The notes under the pieces are model-generated. The model searched no databases, was not told the DNA's origin, and saw only the letters and a list, made by a program, of their open reading frames with translations. Both the position numbers and the translations under genes were made by a program. DNA of 64,000 nt from Auricularia sp. M13 (taxonomy: Eukaryota > Basidiomycota > Agaricomycetes > Auriculariales > Auriculariaceae): NCBI GenBank assembly GCA_037042915.1, contig CM073197.1, positions 4,154,001 through 4,218,000 on the forward strand. The letters run 5' to 3'. Shown one piece after another: positions 1-11,194 of the stretch. The stretch's first letter is position 1. Each line of letters opens with the position of its first letter.

Positions 1-2
1 TT

Positions 3-978
3 CTATCTGTACTGTGTCTCAAGCGTCTCCGAACGAGGCAGTCTATACTTGGGCGCTTCTGCGCGCAGCATGCCGGTGGATCGACACGGCTGTGCACTGC
101 ACTGGCCAACTCGCCGGGTGTCGACAAATGCTGTTTGCCTTTCTCCACACTCCTTTGCGGCCACCGTTGCACGCCCATGGCCACGCCCATTGATCACTCG
201 CCACTGCCAACGAAAGTGACAACGTTGGACGTTACGGCCAGCTTTGCGCAGACCGACGGCGCCTCGGCGACGCCAGGCTGCGCGTTTGGGCACAGATTAG
301 AAGGAACTTATGTTTGCCCCGGGACAACGGCTAGTTTGGCTTTCTATGGTATGCAAGCGGGTGCTGTAGAACGCGCAGCGACATAATACTGATTCCGTTG
401 TCTTCACCTTAGGATCGTCGGTGGAAATCTTCCTGAACGGTACAACACGGTGTCAGGACGGCGTGTTCGACGTCCTCCTCGACGGCGTCGACGTCTTAGC
501 GCCGCAATACGCGGGCGCGTCACTATGTCCCAACGCCACGCGTGTCCAGCAGACACTGTCCGCGTCGGCGTCACACTTCCTCGCGATCGTCAATGACGCC
601 CGCAACACTGCGCCAGTGCTCATCACACGCGCGTTCGTCGAGAACTACTCCGCGGTAGCCGTCAGTACACCGATCATTGTGACTGCGACACCGACGCCGT
701 CTACAAACTCAAGGCCGGTCGAAAGCGCCAGCGCGACGAGCAGAAGGAATCTCGTCGCGGTGCTCGTACCGTCGATCCTCATTCCCGTCTTGATCATCGT
801 CCTCGCAATTGGCAGTATCGCTCCGTGGTGGAGAAGGCGGATGCGCAAGCAACGCGCGCTCATGGCGCCCAGCGCGGCGTTCAGGGCTGAGAATCCTGGA
901 CTCGTGTCAGCGCCGCCTGTTCCGTGGACTCCTATTGACGTAAAGAGAGGGCCTGGGGAGAGGGCGGATGTGGTCTGA
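3..978 (+). CDS. single-pass membrane protein, tail type A (5' end outside window)
   Basis: Two exons are visible, 3..348 and 413..978, joined in frame through a GT..AG intron (349-412). The frame is open to the left edge, so the start and any signal peptide are not seen. The outer part has several Cys and Asn-x-Thr/Ser sites (for example NGTT, NATR, NYSA) and the alternating pattern of a beta-sandwich ectodomain that is common in Agaricomycete membrane proteins. A Ser/Thr-rich stalk follows, then a TM helix (VAVLVPSILIPVLIIVLAIG) and basic WWRRRMRKQR, which puts the C-terminus inside. The tail has MAPSAAFRAE and VPWTPIDVKR, shared with the locus at 16941-18136. Function unknown; a surface sensor or adhesin is only a guess. 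Confidence 0.7.
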
Positions 979-1250
979 AGCTGATGTAAAGTATTACTTG
1001 TGTTGCTAATACTACATGTACAGGGCTGCAAGCAGCTTTGGCTCATCAAGTTTCAGCAACCTGCTATGCTAGGGCGCAATGACGTGCCAGTGGGTCTATG
1101 CATTACGCTCACAGGCAGGGTCGCATTGGAGGCACCGCTAATGATCCAGGCTTCAAGGAGATTCCTAGCATTTATTATATTTACATTGTATAGAACACAT
1201 CGTTGTGAGCAGCCCTCATTGCTGCCAGTGACGCTTGGCGGCTTTCCCCC

Positions 1251-1770
1251 CTAAACCGTGAGGTCGGAAACACAGTTGAAGATGAGAGTTCCTCCCCTCT
1301 CCGCGACACCAGAGAAACAGTCGAACGTGTCAGGCGAGTCCGTGACTCGGGTGCAGCTGCCGTGGTTGCCACCGTTAACGTCCGTGACCTGGTACCCTCC
1401 GTCCTTGTACAAGGCTACTCCAAGATATGTATGAGAAAAGCTCAATGTTGAACAATAAAAGGTACTTGCTGACGTGCCCAATGCCGTTGATGCCTTCCAT
1501 ATTGATCTCGAACCGCGTGATGTCGTATTCAGGGACAGAGTTGCCAGAGCACCCCTCGCAGACGTAGCCGTCCTTGTCGCCGCTGACGTCGTCGCTGCCG
1601 AACGCGACGTCCGCGTTGTAGACGTCGTTGCAGTCCGGCTCGCCGGTGAAGAAGTACGCGGCGTCGTGGAATTCGCCGTCGGCGGTTTCAATCTCGATTC
1701 CCTGGTAGACGAGGAAGTCGGCCGATGCGACGGCGGCAAAGGCGGCGAGGAGGAGAGTAGAGGCGCGCAT
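1251..1770 (-). CDS. small secreted cysteine-containing protein
   Basis: The ATG at 1770 opens a classical signal peptide (MRASTLLLAAFAAVASA). An acidic, aromatic mature region follows with Cys at PDCND, VCEGC and later HGSC, FDCFS and FNCVS. The reading frame changes between residues near GIGH and DGGYQVTD, which implies an intron around 1395-1465; a GTCAGC donor and a CAAG acceptor give a frame-compatible 70-bp intron, but this choice is uncertain. The stop is at 1251. Total about 130 aa, the size and composition of a small secreted (effector-like) protein. No family recognised. A TATA-like box lies about 85 bp upstream. Confidence 0.6.
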
Positions 1771-1851
1771 TTGCGTGGTTATGGGCTGGTGAGAGTTATG
1801 TGAGAGTCGATGAAGAGCTGGGACATTCTCCAACTTGCTCCTCTCTCCCGC

Positions 1852-1858
1852 TTAAATA
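1852..1858 (-). promoter_or_regulatory. TATA-like box of the small secreted protein gene
   Basis: On the minus strand this reads TATTTAA, 80-90 bp upstream of the ATG at 1770, inside a pyrimidine-rich leader. Position and sequence fit a core promoter. Confidence 0.4.
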
Positions 1859-1862
1859 CTCA

Positions 1863-2433
1863 TTGTGAATCTGTTGGAGATCGCGTCATTTGTGATTTGG
1901 ATGAGCCATGGCATAGGATGAGCCTGAGTATGAGGCTCACTGGAGGGCAAAAATTGCGCCGGTACGTTAACAATGCTGTCATTGAGGCCGCCGGCTCCAC
2001 TAACAACCGTCGGCCTAACAGTGTGAGACCCGTAGACAGCACTGCGGATGGGTGATTTGCCTGTCATGGACCAGACGGGCACAGCATGATGGCTCCGCGG
2101 CACGCCCAGCATTGCTTTTCGAATGAACGGCAGCATGAGCGTGCCGAGGCGGCGCGCTCAACGCAAAATGCAGTGATCACAACCCAGTCACAACCATCCA
2201 CTGCAGTACCTGATAGACACCTCAGTGCCTCAAGCTCAGCTACACTAGAACAACATCTTCATCTTCAGTGTATTGAAGACGGTGATAAACACATGTAAAA
2301 TGCAGTCGACGCATGTATGCATTACACCGAATACTGATACCAAACCAAACTCGACTCAAAACAAATGCGCACGCGCACTGCGAAACCTGCAATCAGCACA
2401 AGCACATCGATAGCCACAGGGGACGAAATTCAC
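1863..2433. other. intergenic, no gene seen
   Basis: Only short, mutually overlapping open frames with no domain, splice pattern or codon bias. I see no RNA gene or repeat here. Confidence 0.4.
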
Positions 2434-3567
2434 TTAAGCCTCATACACCGGCGGCATGACCTCCCCAGCACTACTCCTGCGTCCAACATCGCGATCAACG
2501 TCCAGGCGCGACACGCGGTTGAGCGAGCTCATGAGCTCGTTGACGGACAAGCCCGCGCGCTGCATGGCCGCCGTGAGCTCGGCCATCTCAACTGGGGAGA
2601 CGGCCATCGACACCGGGCTCGGGGCGGTCGCGGAAAACGTCGACGCGCGATCCGACTCGGAAGGCGTGTTGTGGCGGTCTGAGTCGGTGGGCGAGGAGAC
2701 CTCAGCGCGGAATGCACGTTTGGAGTCGTTGGGGAACGCGACCATATTGGGCACGACGCTCAGCCGCTCGCTCCCGGCGTCCGAGGTCGAGCGGTCGGTG
2801 AAGTGCTCGGGGAATGTAGGCGTTCCTGCTGCTGCTGAGACGGAGACGGGGTAGGGAGATGCAACGGATGCGAATTCCGGCGCGGGACGGCTCGCGTCCC
2901 GCCTGCGCTTCTTGCGCCAGAGGAGGAAGAGCAGGCCGAAGAGGATGATGGAAAGTATGACGACGGGCACGATGATGCCGACCAGCGTCCCGGTTGACGG
3001 TTGATCTGAATGCGCCTGTGATGGCGCGCCTCCCCGGGCGGCGGGAGACGGGTTTGAATCTGAATCTGAAGAGCGAACGAGCGACGAGGAAGGGAGCGAC
3101 TGGGTAGCATCGGGGTTGGGCTGCGAGGCGGGGAGAGCAGAACCGCCGTTGCCCGAAGTCGCCGTCGCTGTAGATGTGCGCTCAGTGCCCGTCGGCGTAG
3201 AATGAGATGAAGTGCGTAATGAACCTGCTGGAGAAGAGCTAGCGTGCGACTCCGAGTCGGACGGCCCAGAGCTCGGCTTCTGCGGAGCGGTGGGCGGCGG
3301 GGATGGCGCGGGGTCGTTATGCACTGGCGGCGGTGATGGTGCAGGCGGGTTCGACGTCGGCACCGTCGGAGGCTTCGACGAAGGCTTCTGCGGTGTGGGC
3401 GTCGGCGTCGGCGTCGCCTTGGGTGTCGTCGTTGTCGTGGACAACCCCGCGCACGGAAAGCCGAACGGCGGGAAAGGGAAGCCCGCCGGATTGCATCCCT
3501 GGCCGGGAAACGCTCGTGCCTCGACGTCGATGTCGTGAAGGGAGGTGGGGACGGGGACGGGAGCCAT
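2434..3567 (-). CDS. single-pass membrane protein, tail type B (helix plus C-terminal PPxY)
   Basis: From the ATG at 3567 the frame gives 377 aa; the frame is open further upstream to 3708, and a pyrimidine-AG just upstream (about 3650) suggests that a 5' exon could exist, so the start is uncertain. The outer part is a long Pro/Ser/Thr stalk (TPTPTPTPQKPSSKP and similar), probably O-glycosylated. The TM helix is LVGIIVPVVILSIILFGLLF, followed by LLWRKKRRRD, giving an inside C-terminus. The tail of about 170 residues is low complexity and ends in the family block AELTAAMQRAGLSVNELMSS, then SRLDVD and the terminus EVMPPVYEA. PPxY is the known ligand of WW domains, for example in Rsp5/NEDD4 ligases. 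Function unknown. Confidence 0.75.
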   Translation of the reverse strand: MAPVPVPTSLHDIDVEARAFPGQGCNPAGFPFPPFGFPCAGLSTTTTTPKATPTPTPTPQKPSSKPPTVPTSNPPAPSPPPVHNDPAPSPPPTAPQKPSSGPSDSESHASSSPAGSLRTSSHSTPTGTERTSTATATSGNGGSALPASQPNPDATQSLPSSSLVRSSDSDSNPSPAARGGAPSQAHSDQPSTGTLVGIIVPVVILSIILFGLLFLLWRKKRRRDASRPAPEFASVASPYPVSVSAAAGTPTFPEHFTDRSTSDAGSERLSVVPNMVAFPNDSKRAFRAEVSSPTDSDRHNTPSESDRASTFSATAPSPVSMAVSPVEMAELTAAMQRAGLSVNELMSSLNRVSRLDVDRDVGRRSSAGEVMPPVYEA

Positions 3568-4615
3568 GGCGCAGCGCGCCCTGCGACGAGCAGCAACGGG
3601 ACGAAGGGAAGGAGCAAGTTGCCGCTGATGGAGGAGCTTCCTGAAAAGAGTGTGGATCGTCGGAACAGCTCGTGGTCCGGGCGTTCTGGCAACCGAAGTG
3701 CCCGCCAACTTCCATCACGTTCGCACGATGCAAACCCAGAACTGTAACGGGCTCAGATACCAAACCGATCGTATGATCGTAAACCGATTGCTCTAACAGT
3801 AGCTGTGGCGGGGTGGTAGCCCTTCAATCGACTCCGTGAAGCAATTCGTTCCAGAGTCCAGACAAGTGAGTGAACGCGCAGGATACACCACTCGTAAGAA
3901 GCAAATCGCAGTAATCATTCCAAGATTGGAACGCTCACGTGCCCGCCCTGCATCGTAGATTGTACAGGGGCACCAGGGCAACTCCATGATATAGACCTCG
4001 ACTGGGCGTGATAATCGCAACAGAGGACGACAGCAGGGCGGCGGCGGTGGCATTTGGATTCAATCCATGGCAACCACGGCGCATAGGAGTCTCCGCATAT
4101 TATACGTGCACAGTAGGCACAATCCCCGCACCAAAATCACTTGGGGGTGCCGCTCATGAGTGCAGTCCGTTAGCTCGGGTCGAAGGCAAGCGTTCTATCA
4201 GAAAGACCCCGCCGGTGCGATGCGCCGGGGGCAGAGGACGCGCAGAGGTAGCGTATAGCGTGAGCGCCGCTGTTGCCGTCGGCGAGAAGCACTGCACTGT
4301 TGCCGTTGCCCCAGCGCTGCGCTCAACAGCGAAGCAATCGAGCAACGCCGGCACCGCAGTTCAATATCGAGCTCAGGCCATCATGATGCTCCTGGGTACG
4401 ACAGCGCCGGGCGTCGACGGACATGATGAGCCAGCTGTCAGCGTCAACGAGGAGCTCTTCCTGAGGAAGTTGAGGAGAGAAAAACTTCCGTCGGCCCGCG
4501 GCAGCAAATCAAACTGTCAGCTGTCGGCCCGAATCCGGCTCTGAGCACAGCCCCCGTCGATCTTCTTATCCTCCTGCTTTCACGTTCGCGTTCCTGCATC
4601 GGACACTACGACGTA
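3568..4615. other. intergenic, no gene supported
   Basis: This holds the upstream region of the flanking divergent genes. A 178-aa open frame on the plus strand (4008-4544) has no recognisable motif or signal and looks like chance openness in GC-rich DNA. Confidence 0.4.
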
Positions 4616-5708
4616 ATGAGCGCTCCGATTATCGGTCTCATCTCAGCCGGCGCAATGGGCGCGGGCCTTGCAGCGCGCCTCACAGCAGCGGGCTGCACAG
4701 TCCTGACGGACCTGACCGGCCGCTCGCCCGCTACGCGCAAGCGCGCTGCAGACGCCGGCATGCAGGAGGCCTCGCTCTCCGAAATTAATGGCAAGGCGCA
4801 GTGGATACTCAGCGTCCTCCCGCCCTCGGACGCTCGTGCTCTTGTCGAGCAATTCCTCGACGCTGGTCTGGCACAGTCGAAAGCTGTCTATGCGGACTGC
4901 AACGCCATCAGCCCCGAGACGACGCGCGCAATTGGCAAGTTGCTCGAGGAGAAGGCGCCGAATGTGCCATATATTGATGGGGGGATTATTGGTGGGCCGC
5001 CGAAGGGCGAGTACGAGCCTTCGTTGTACGCCAGCGCCGATGCGCGCTGGGAGAAACAGCTCAGCGCATTCGGCGAGTTGAGGAAGTGGGGATTACCTGT
5101 CAAGGTTCTGCCTGGCGCGGGTGTCGGCGGAGCCAGCGCGCTCAAGCTGAGCTACGCTGTACGTGTCAGCAATTCCCTTTGGTCTATCACACTTGAACGC
5201 TGAATGCGCAGGGCATCATGAAAGGCATGTCAGGCCTACTGATCACCATGGTCCTCGGTGCGTGTATCATATCTCTCCCTGCCAATACCATCCCCGCTCT
5301 CCAACATCTCTCCTCATCTCTCCTCATCATCCTCTTCGCCTTCCCACGTGGTCTAACACTGAACACCCCCAAACCCCAGCCGCGCACGCCGACTCCCCGG
5401 CGACCTCCAAAGCACTCATGTCCGAGCTCGCCTCGTCCAAGAACGGCAGATGGGTGCTCGAGCGCTCGTCCTTCTCGCTCGCCGACTCGCAGCAGAAGGC
5501 GTACCGGTTCGTCGGCGAGATGGAGGAGATCGCCGCGTTCATCGACGCCGGCCTCGGCAGCGCCAGCGGAGAGGGGCCAGGGAGAATCTTCGAGGGCATG
5601 GCGCGACTTTACTCCAGGCTTGCCGAAAGCGTCCGGAAGGGCGAGGGAGACGTGGACGTGCTCAATGAGTGGATTGAGAACGCCAAAAAGATTCGCGAAT
5701 CGGAGTAA
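4616..5708 (+). CDS. NAD(P)-binding 6-phosphogluconate dehydrogenase-like protein with DUF1932 domain
   Basis: Three exons, 4616..5158, 5212..5257 and 5380..5708, join in frame to 305 aa; both introns are GT..AG. Residues 5-40 form a Rossmann start (IIGLISAGAMGAGLAARLTA), followed by SVLPPSDA and the conserved IDGGIIGGPP, typical of the 6PGDH/3-hydroxyisobutyrate dehydrogenase NAD-binding domain. The C-terminal half (LSYAGIMKGMSGLL... then RWVLERSSFS) matches the all-helical DUF1932 domain that pairs with it. Fungal members are cytosolic oxidoreductases of unsettled substrate (2-hydroxyacid or phosphogluconate-like). The start is chosen at the ATG directly before the Rossmann strand. It is the most clearly housekeeping-like gene in the window. 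Confidence 0.88.
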
Positions 5709-6029
5709 AGGAGGGTAACAGGAGGTTGAGCAGAAACGTTGTACTGTATTATCTGTATGTGTGACTAAAACCCATCTATCCGATCCGTTTCCGAAAGTAC
5801 ATACTAAAGAGCAGCCAAAGTGAAGATAAGTATTGATACATCGGCGAGTTATAGAACGCGGTCATTATCTGAATGTTTTGTGCACGAAGCAGTCAAGTTA
5901 AGACTGGTACCGTCTCGTGCGCGAAGGCTGAACGACGACCGAGTCATTAGCACGCGCGGGGACATAAGCCTGAGCAAATTGCGGGTCGTGCCAGGCGGTA
6001 TAAAATTGAGCATGCGCATGCGCACGCGT

Positions 6030-6680
6030 CGCAGGCCGCCCATCGCCTCGCTGGACGTGTACCGCGCCGCCTGCGCTCTGTGCGAGATGCACGTGTCGAG
6101 GGCCCGAAGTCTGGTGCAGCAAAATAGTCATCAGACAACAAGTGCGATGGCGCGGGCAGGAGGCGTACCTGGATGTTTTCCTGCACGCGGTAGGAGGAGG
6201 ATGGTGGAGGATGGCCGTGCGCGGGCCCATCGCCCCGCTGGACGCGTACCGCTCCGCCTGTGCTCTGGGCGAGCCGGACGTCTCGAGCGCCCGAGGTCTG
6301 ATACGGCGGGACGGTCAGCAGACGATAAGCGCGACGGCGCGGGTGAGAGGCGTACTTGGACGTTAGGCTGCGCGCGGGAGGAGGAAGAAGGGGGAGCACG
6401 GCCGTGCGCGGGCCCATCGCCCCGCTGGACGCGTACCGCGCCGTCTGCGCTCTGTGCGAGATGCACGTGTCGTGGGCCCGAAGTCTAGCGCAGCAAAACG
6501 TCAGCAGGCGGCAAAGACGACGCGGCGAGTGGGAGGCGTACTTGGACATTATGCTGCGCACGAGAGGAGGAGGATGGCGGAGCCGCGGGCCCATCGCCCC
6601 GCTGGGCACGTACTGCGCCTCCTGCTGTCTGTGAGAGTTGCAGGTGTTGAGGGCGCGACGTCTGGTGCAGCGAAAATGTC
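6030..6680. repeat. tandem repeat array, about four units of 178-190 bp
   Basis: A core with CCCATCGCC..GCTGG.C.CGTAC recurs near 6033, 6218, 6408 and 6586. It is each time followed by a TGCGCTCTG..GAG block, a CAGCAAAA- or CAGCAGACG-like block and a GGAGGCGTACNTGGA-like block. Units are diverged, so this is not a fresh microsatellite. The last unit overlaps the 3' part of the minus-strand gene at 6549-7332. Open frames exist on both strands because the unit is GC-rich. Confidence 0.7.
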
Positions 6681-7332
6681 AGAAGACGACAAGCGCGACG
6701 GCGCGGAGGGGTGGCGTACTTGGACGTTATGTTGTGCGCGGGAGGAGGTTTGTGCAAGGCCTTGTGCGACTCGCGTGCGAGAGGAGGTAGCAGCATAGCC
6801 GTGCGTGGCGAGCGGGCGCGAGGAGGAAGGAGCGGCATGGCCGTGCGCGACGAGCGGGCGGGAGAAAGAAGAAGCGGCGTGGCCGTGTGCGGCGCGCGTG
6901 CTGGCCGTCTGGGGCGGGTAGGAAGGATGCGGCGGGTACGGAAGCGCAGTTGTCGCCGTGGAAGACGCATACGTCGCCGCGGTAGCTGGTGTCGACACCG
7001 CGGTATACGAGGAGGAAGATGAATGCGAAGGCGCTGGATGGGACGCCGCGGTGTAGTACGCCGAATGCGCAGACGAAGATGGTGGAGCTGGATACGCGGG
7101 GTAGTACCACTCAGCGGGAAGTGCGGGCCTGACTGGGCGCGCGTTGAAGGACCATTGAACGTCCTTCCCCTGCGCGTAGTATGCGGCCGGCAGTGGCGGC
7201 GGCGCGCCATGCAGGAAGGGCTGCGCGCTGTAGAGGGACCCGGTCATCTCCTGCGCGGGACGCGTTAGTCCTGCATTTAAGCAAACGAAAGCGGACCCAG
7301 ACATGACACACCTGGGGAGCATGAGCGCTCAT
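6549..7332 (-). CDS. Pro/Ser/Tyr-rich low-complexity protein with repeat-derived C-terminus
   Basis: The ATG at 7332 gives MSAHAPQ, then an intron (7251-7311) with a perfect GACTAAC branch site and a CGCAG acceptor, then exon 7250..6549 in frame; about 240 aa. The N-terminal half is rich in P, Y, A and S (PAYPAPPSSSAHSAYYTAA), with short repeats RPLVAHGHAA and RPLATHGYAA. The last 60 residues fall in the tandem array and resemble its minus-strand translation (HNVQVRHPSAPSRLSS). No signal peptide, TM or known domain; probably disordered. A TATA box lies at 7553-7559. A 50-codon open frame (7353-7505, MARNRSRPRKPC) precedes it and may be an upstream ORF or a first exon. Confidence 0.55.
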
Positions 7333-7552
7333 GAACTCGTCTGGCTGTTCGTCGTTCAGTCAACACTCCCAGGCAGGCAGAGGAGGAAACGCACAACGTC
7401 GCGCACGTGCTGAGAAGATGGCTTGCCCCTGAGAAGCGACCCAATGAATCGAAGCAGCGACGAGAAGGGACATGGTTTGCGAGGACGGGAACGATTGCGG
7501 GCCATGATGCTTCAATGGTGAGGCTGAGGAGAAGCGGGGTCCACCAGCGACG

Positions 7553-7559
7553 TTTTATA
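7553..7559 (-). promoter_or_regulatory. TATA box upstream of the Pro/Ser/Tyr-rich gene
   Basis: On the minus strand this reads TATAAAA in the context GCATATAAAACG, about 50 bp upstream of the first ATG (7505) and 220 bp upstream of the ATG at 7332. Confidence 0.5.
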
Positions 7560-7896
7560 TGCGTTGGATGTGGTCGTCGTCGATGAACATAATCTGATAA
7601 CCCCTTCGCTCGCAGAGGGTAACCTCCTCGTCATCAACGCCCACAGCAATTGCGACGGCACGATCCTGCAACAGGACACCACAACCCGGGGCATTGAGTC
7701 GTGGGTGGCCATTCCGTCCAGTATGATCAATAAAGCAGAGCTATAACCACAATGAAGTCAGAATGCCGTTGATCAGCCGGCCAGCAGCATAAAAGCAACA
7801 GAAGCGTACCGTCTTGCGCCTCGGAAACGACCCCCACCTGAGGTTTTCAGTTGCGTATAGTCGAAAAGGACGCGGCTGCAACCACGACCACATCGA

Positions 7897-8805
7897 TTAG
7901 CAAGAGCGCACCCTGAAGTTGAGAAGCGTACCGCGCGCATGCGTCTTCAGGCTCATGACTGACACCCCTTCATCCTCTTCCCTCCCGTTTCGCTGCACAG
8001 CGCCAAGCCACAGCGCGAGCGCCTCGTCCATATCGCCCGCATAGTCGTGCACCTTGATGTGCAGCCGCCCAGCCTCGTCCCCGCACGCCTGCAGCGTCGC
8101 GCAGTTGGCCAGCTGCGAGTGGTGCACGAGGTACAGCACCCTGCGCACCCTCGGCAGCGCGAGGATCGCGCGCGAGACCTCGACGAATAACGCCGCGTTG
8201 CGCTTCTCGCCCAGGTCGACGTTCAGCCCGCCGCTGAGCACCTCCAGGCGCGGAAACGCGTGCGCAGTGAAGACCAGGCGCGGGTCGGGGCAGTCTGCAA
8301 AGCGCAGGTAATCGAGCCAGTGGATGTGCAGCCGCACGGTGCGCCGGAAGTCCATGCCCGTGCGCGGCGTGCATGTGCGCGAGAGCAGGAAACGGTCCCA
8401 GTCCGTCGCGGAGAGCCAGACGAACGCCGTCTTGAAGCTGCGTTTCTTCACGCAGTGCCGCGTGAGCACCGTCGCGCGAGACTGGACGCTGAGCAGATTT
8501 GGACATGCGTCGACGATAAGCCCGGCTGTGTCGCGCTGCGTGCGGACATAGTCTGTCCAGACCGATAGGTGCCTGACGAGCTGCAGCGGCGCGGCGGACG
8601 GTAGGAGATGCGTGGCGAAGAGGCGCAGGCGACGCTCGGTGTCGAGAGATACGGTGTGGTAGAGGACCTCGGTCGCGCCTTCGCTTATAGTGCGGGAGAC
8701 GAGCGCGGCTCGTGGAAGCGAGTAATCGTCGTGCGCGGTCAGGAATTGGAATATTTTGAGTAGCAGCTCGTAAGGAAGACTCTCCAGACGCGAGGCGGGA
8801 GACAT
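7897..8805 (-). CDS. F-box protein
   Basis: The ATG at 8805 opens MSPASRLESLPYELLLKIFQ, an F-box at residues 6-50, the Skp1-binding part of SCF ubiquitin ligases. No intron is needed; 302 aa. The rest is a conserved alpha/beta region (VRHLSVWTDYV, ACPNLLSVQSRA, LHIHWLDYLRF, GGLNVDLG) that is also present in the broken paralogue at 18484-19526. In-frame codons upstream of 8805 exist but lack conservation. Predicted role: substrate receptor of an SCF E3; the substrate is not predictable. Confidence 0.8.
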   Translation of the reverse strand: MSPASRLESLPYELLLKIFQFLTAHDDYSLPRAALVSRTISEGATEVLYHTVSLDTERRLRLFATHLLPSAAPLQLVRHLSVWTDYVRTQRDTAGLIVDACPNLLSVQSRATVLTRHCVKKRSFKTAFVWLSATDWDRFLLSRTCTPRTGMDFRRTVRLHIHWLDYLRFADCPDPRLVFTAHAFPRLEVLSGGLNVDLGEKRNAALFVEVSRAILALPRVRRVLYLVHHSQLANCATLQACGDEAGRLHIKVHDYAGDMDEALALWLGAVQRNGREEDEGVSVMSLKTHARGTLLNFRVRSC

Positions 8806-9542
8806 GGTAGGTAGAAGAGCAGAGCGAAGTTGTGCATGTCGATGGTGCAAGCGACTGGTTGATAGGGCGCGCAGGCCGAGGCCTCGACGGCCATCAAAGG
8901 CCGGCGCTACCGCCCGAAACAAGCGCTCCCATTCGTTGCAACTATTTCAGCCGAATGGAGAACCAGACGAGGCTGAGCGACAGTGAGGTTGGAACAGAAA
9001 AAAGGTGCCCATTGAGACGGCTGAAGACATAAAGTGGGCCAGAGGAAAGCAAAGCCGCAGTCATCCTTTGGAGTTGGGACCCAAGAATAGGGGTTCGAGA
9101 CAGCCATGGTCGACGAGAGACAAATAACGGTGTCTGAACTATATCCCAAGCCAATGGACAAGCCAGAGCGTGTCAAGCGACCAAGAAGCGTAAGGTTCCG
9201 GTCTCCGGAAGCATGGTACCGACACTGCAACCGACGATGACGCAGCTCTGGAACGTGCCGCGAAGATGAGATATTGTGAGAATACATGAAGATACAAGCC
9301 TTCAAGCATGTTTAACGCGTTTGGATGTGCGGAAAGAGCCAAGACTCGCGGCTGCACGCTGAGATAACCATTTATGGTCACAATCCCCAAGATTTCGAAG
9401 CCCGAAGAAGCAGGGCGCTTGCCTCATGATCAATTACCACGCTGCAAGCGCGAGGTCGGTCAAGGCGCTCCATATGTCATCGAAACTGGCTGCATCAGAT
9501 TCATAAGAGCTGGCTGGCATCGGCCAAACACTATCCAACAAA
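8806..9542. other. intergenic between divergent F-box genes
   Basis: No coding signal. It holds the presumed promoters of the flanking minus- and plus-strand F-box genes. Confidence 0.4.
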
Positions 9543-11194
9543 ATGATGACTAGCAGCTTGACGTCGCGCGACTGCGACACGATCCGCGAATGCATCGTCA
9601 GCGTCCTGCGCGACGTGCTCACGCGTCAGGATGCTGCCTTGTGAGTTAGATATCGTTGGCGGCTGCGCTCTGGATTCTAAACGCGTCCAGTATCAGCGCA
9701 AAAGCCCCGACACCGGCAACGCTCGTATTCGACGCCGTACACGCCGTGCTGTCCCTCGCGCGCGACACGACGGCGCGCTTTGCAGAGGGCTGGAACGCGC
9801 GGCACTGTGATCCCGTGCGCAGGTTGCCCGTCGAGCTCAGCACATCCTGTTTCCGCCTCCTCGACTTGCGCGGCCGGCTCGCGGTCTCCCACGTCTCGCG
9901 CGCGTGGCGCCGCATTGCCCTGGCTGACCCCGGCATGTGGGCCACGGCTACGATAACCGAACAGACGCGCGGGGTCAGTCAGGAGCTCCTGGCCGAGCTC
10001 CTGCGGCGTTCGAGGCCGATCGGATTCGAGATCGCCTGGAAGTCTTATGCGGCCATTCCGAACGACGCCGTGGATGTTGTCATCGACAATATTGCACGTA
10101 TATCATCGCTCAAACTTAGAGCGCCTTCCAATGCCCTTCTGTTGCGGTTGTTCCAACAGTCTCCCCCTCTGCTGGAGCGGTTGGAGTGTCCGCAAGGCGA
10201 TTGCACGCTCCCTGCGACATGGGGCTCATCATCTGCACCTGCCCTCAAAACGCTGCACATTGGGCAGTTCAGCATTCCGCGAGACTACCAGCCGCTTTCA
10301 ACCCTTCACTCGTTCACCGGTGTGCTAGCCAACGCCTCGATTAACGCCAGCCAGCTCTTCGATCTCTACCCTGCACTCGTATCTCTCACCCTGCACAATG
10401 TCACTCAGCCGGCACTGTCGCACCTGCGTTCTTTACCGGACACTCTGGTCGACCTGAGCCTGTTCGCCGGCTCCTTCACCAAGCTGGACTTTTCCGAGCT
10501 GCAGGAATCGTGGCTCGGCCGGCGGTTCCGCAGTTTGCAGCTGAGCTACGCGAGCGCGCTTGTGCCGTCCATCCAGCTGCTTACGCACGGCCTCTCCGAC
10601 GGGGAGACGTGGAGCATGAGCGTGCACGATGAGATTCTCGCCGTCAAACTCTCGCGCGACGCCCCCGCCTCAGAGGAACGATACCAGGTCAACTTCTACG
10701 ATAACGTCCTCGCGCGGGACGCCGCCTCGGGAGCACTCCTCCCATATCTCACCAAACTGTCATCGCTCACAACACCCATGAGCACGCTCCTCCGCTTCGT
10801 CAGTGCTCCCCCAGAAATGCTCGCCCTGACGCATCTCACACTCGTCCTGAACCGCGAGACGCAGCTGCGGCCCGAGCGCGCGGGCCCGTTCCGCGCCCCG
10901 CAGCTGCGCGAGGTCGCGTTCACCGTGCACCGCGACCTCGCGGCGTACTGCTCGCTGCTCGAGGCGCAGTACCAGGTGCTCGCGGAACTCGTGCCCGAAG
11001 CGCTGCCGCGCCTCTTCGCGTACGCGCGCCCGCGGCTTGCGCGCGTGAGCGTTGTGGGGGAGCAGGTCGAGAAGCTGCTTGCGCGCGATTTGTGTTCGCT
11101 ACAAGGGCTGGCGGACGAGCTTGTCGTGCGGGATCGGGATACGGGCGCGTGCACTGTTTTTGTGAAAAATGCTGTGAAAACGTCTGTTGTGTAG
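9543..11194 (+). CDS. F-box/LRR-like protein
   Basis: Exon 1 is 9543..9640 (MMTSSLTSRDCDTIRECI...). A GTGAGT..CCAG intron (9641-9690) leads to exon 2, 9691..11194, in frame; 533 aa. The F-box lies near residues 75-120 (DPVRRLPVELSTSCFRLLDL, then HVSRAWRRIALADPGMW). About 350 residues of irregular leucine-rich repeats follow, as in the paralogues at 20961-22655 and 35529-37232, which share the same two-exon layout with a phase-2 intron after a short helical N-terminus. Predicted SCF substrate adaptor. Confidence 0.85.

Noticed and set aside
2760-3692. 310-aa Arg/Ser-rich minus-strand protein
   Set aside because: Alternative frame of the membrane-protein gene; only the frame ending PPVYEA is conserved among paralogues. 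Its hydrophobic run near 3610 might belong to a 5' exon.
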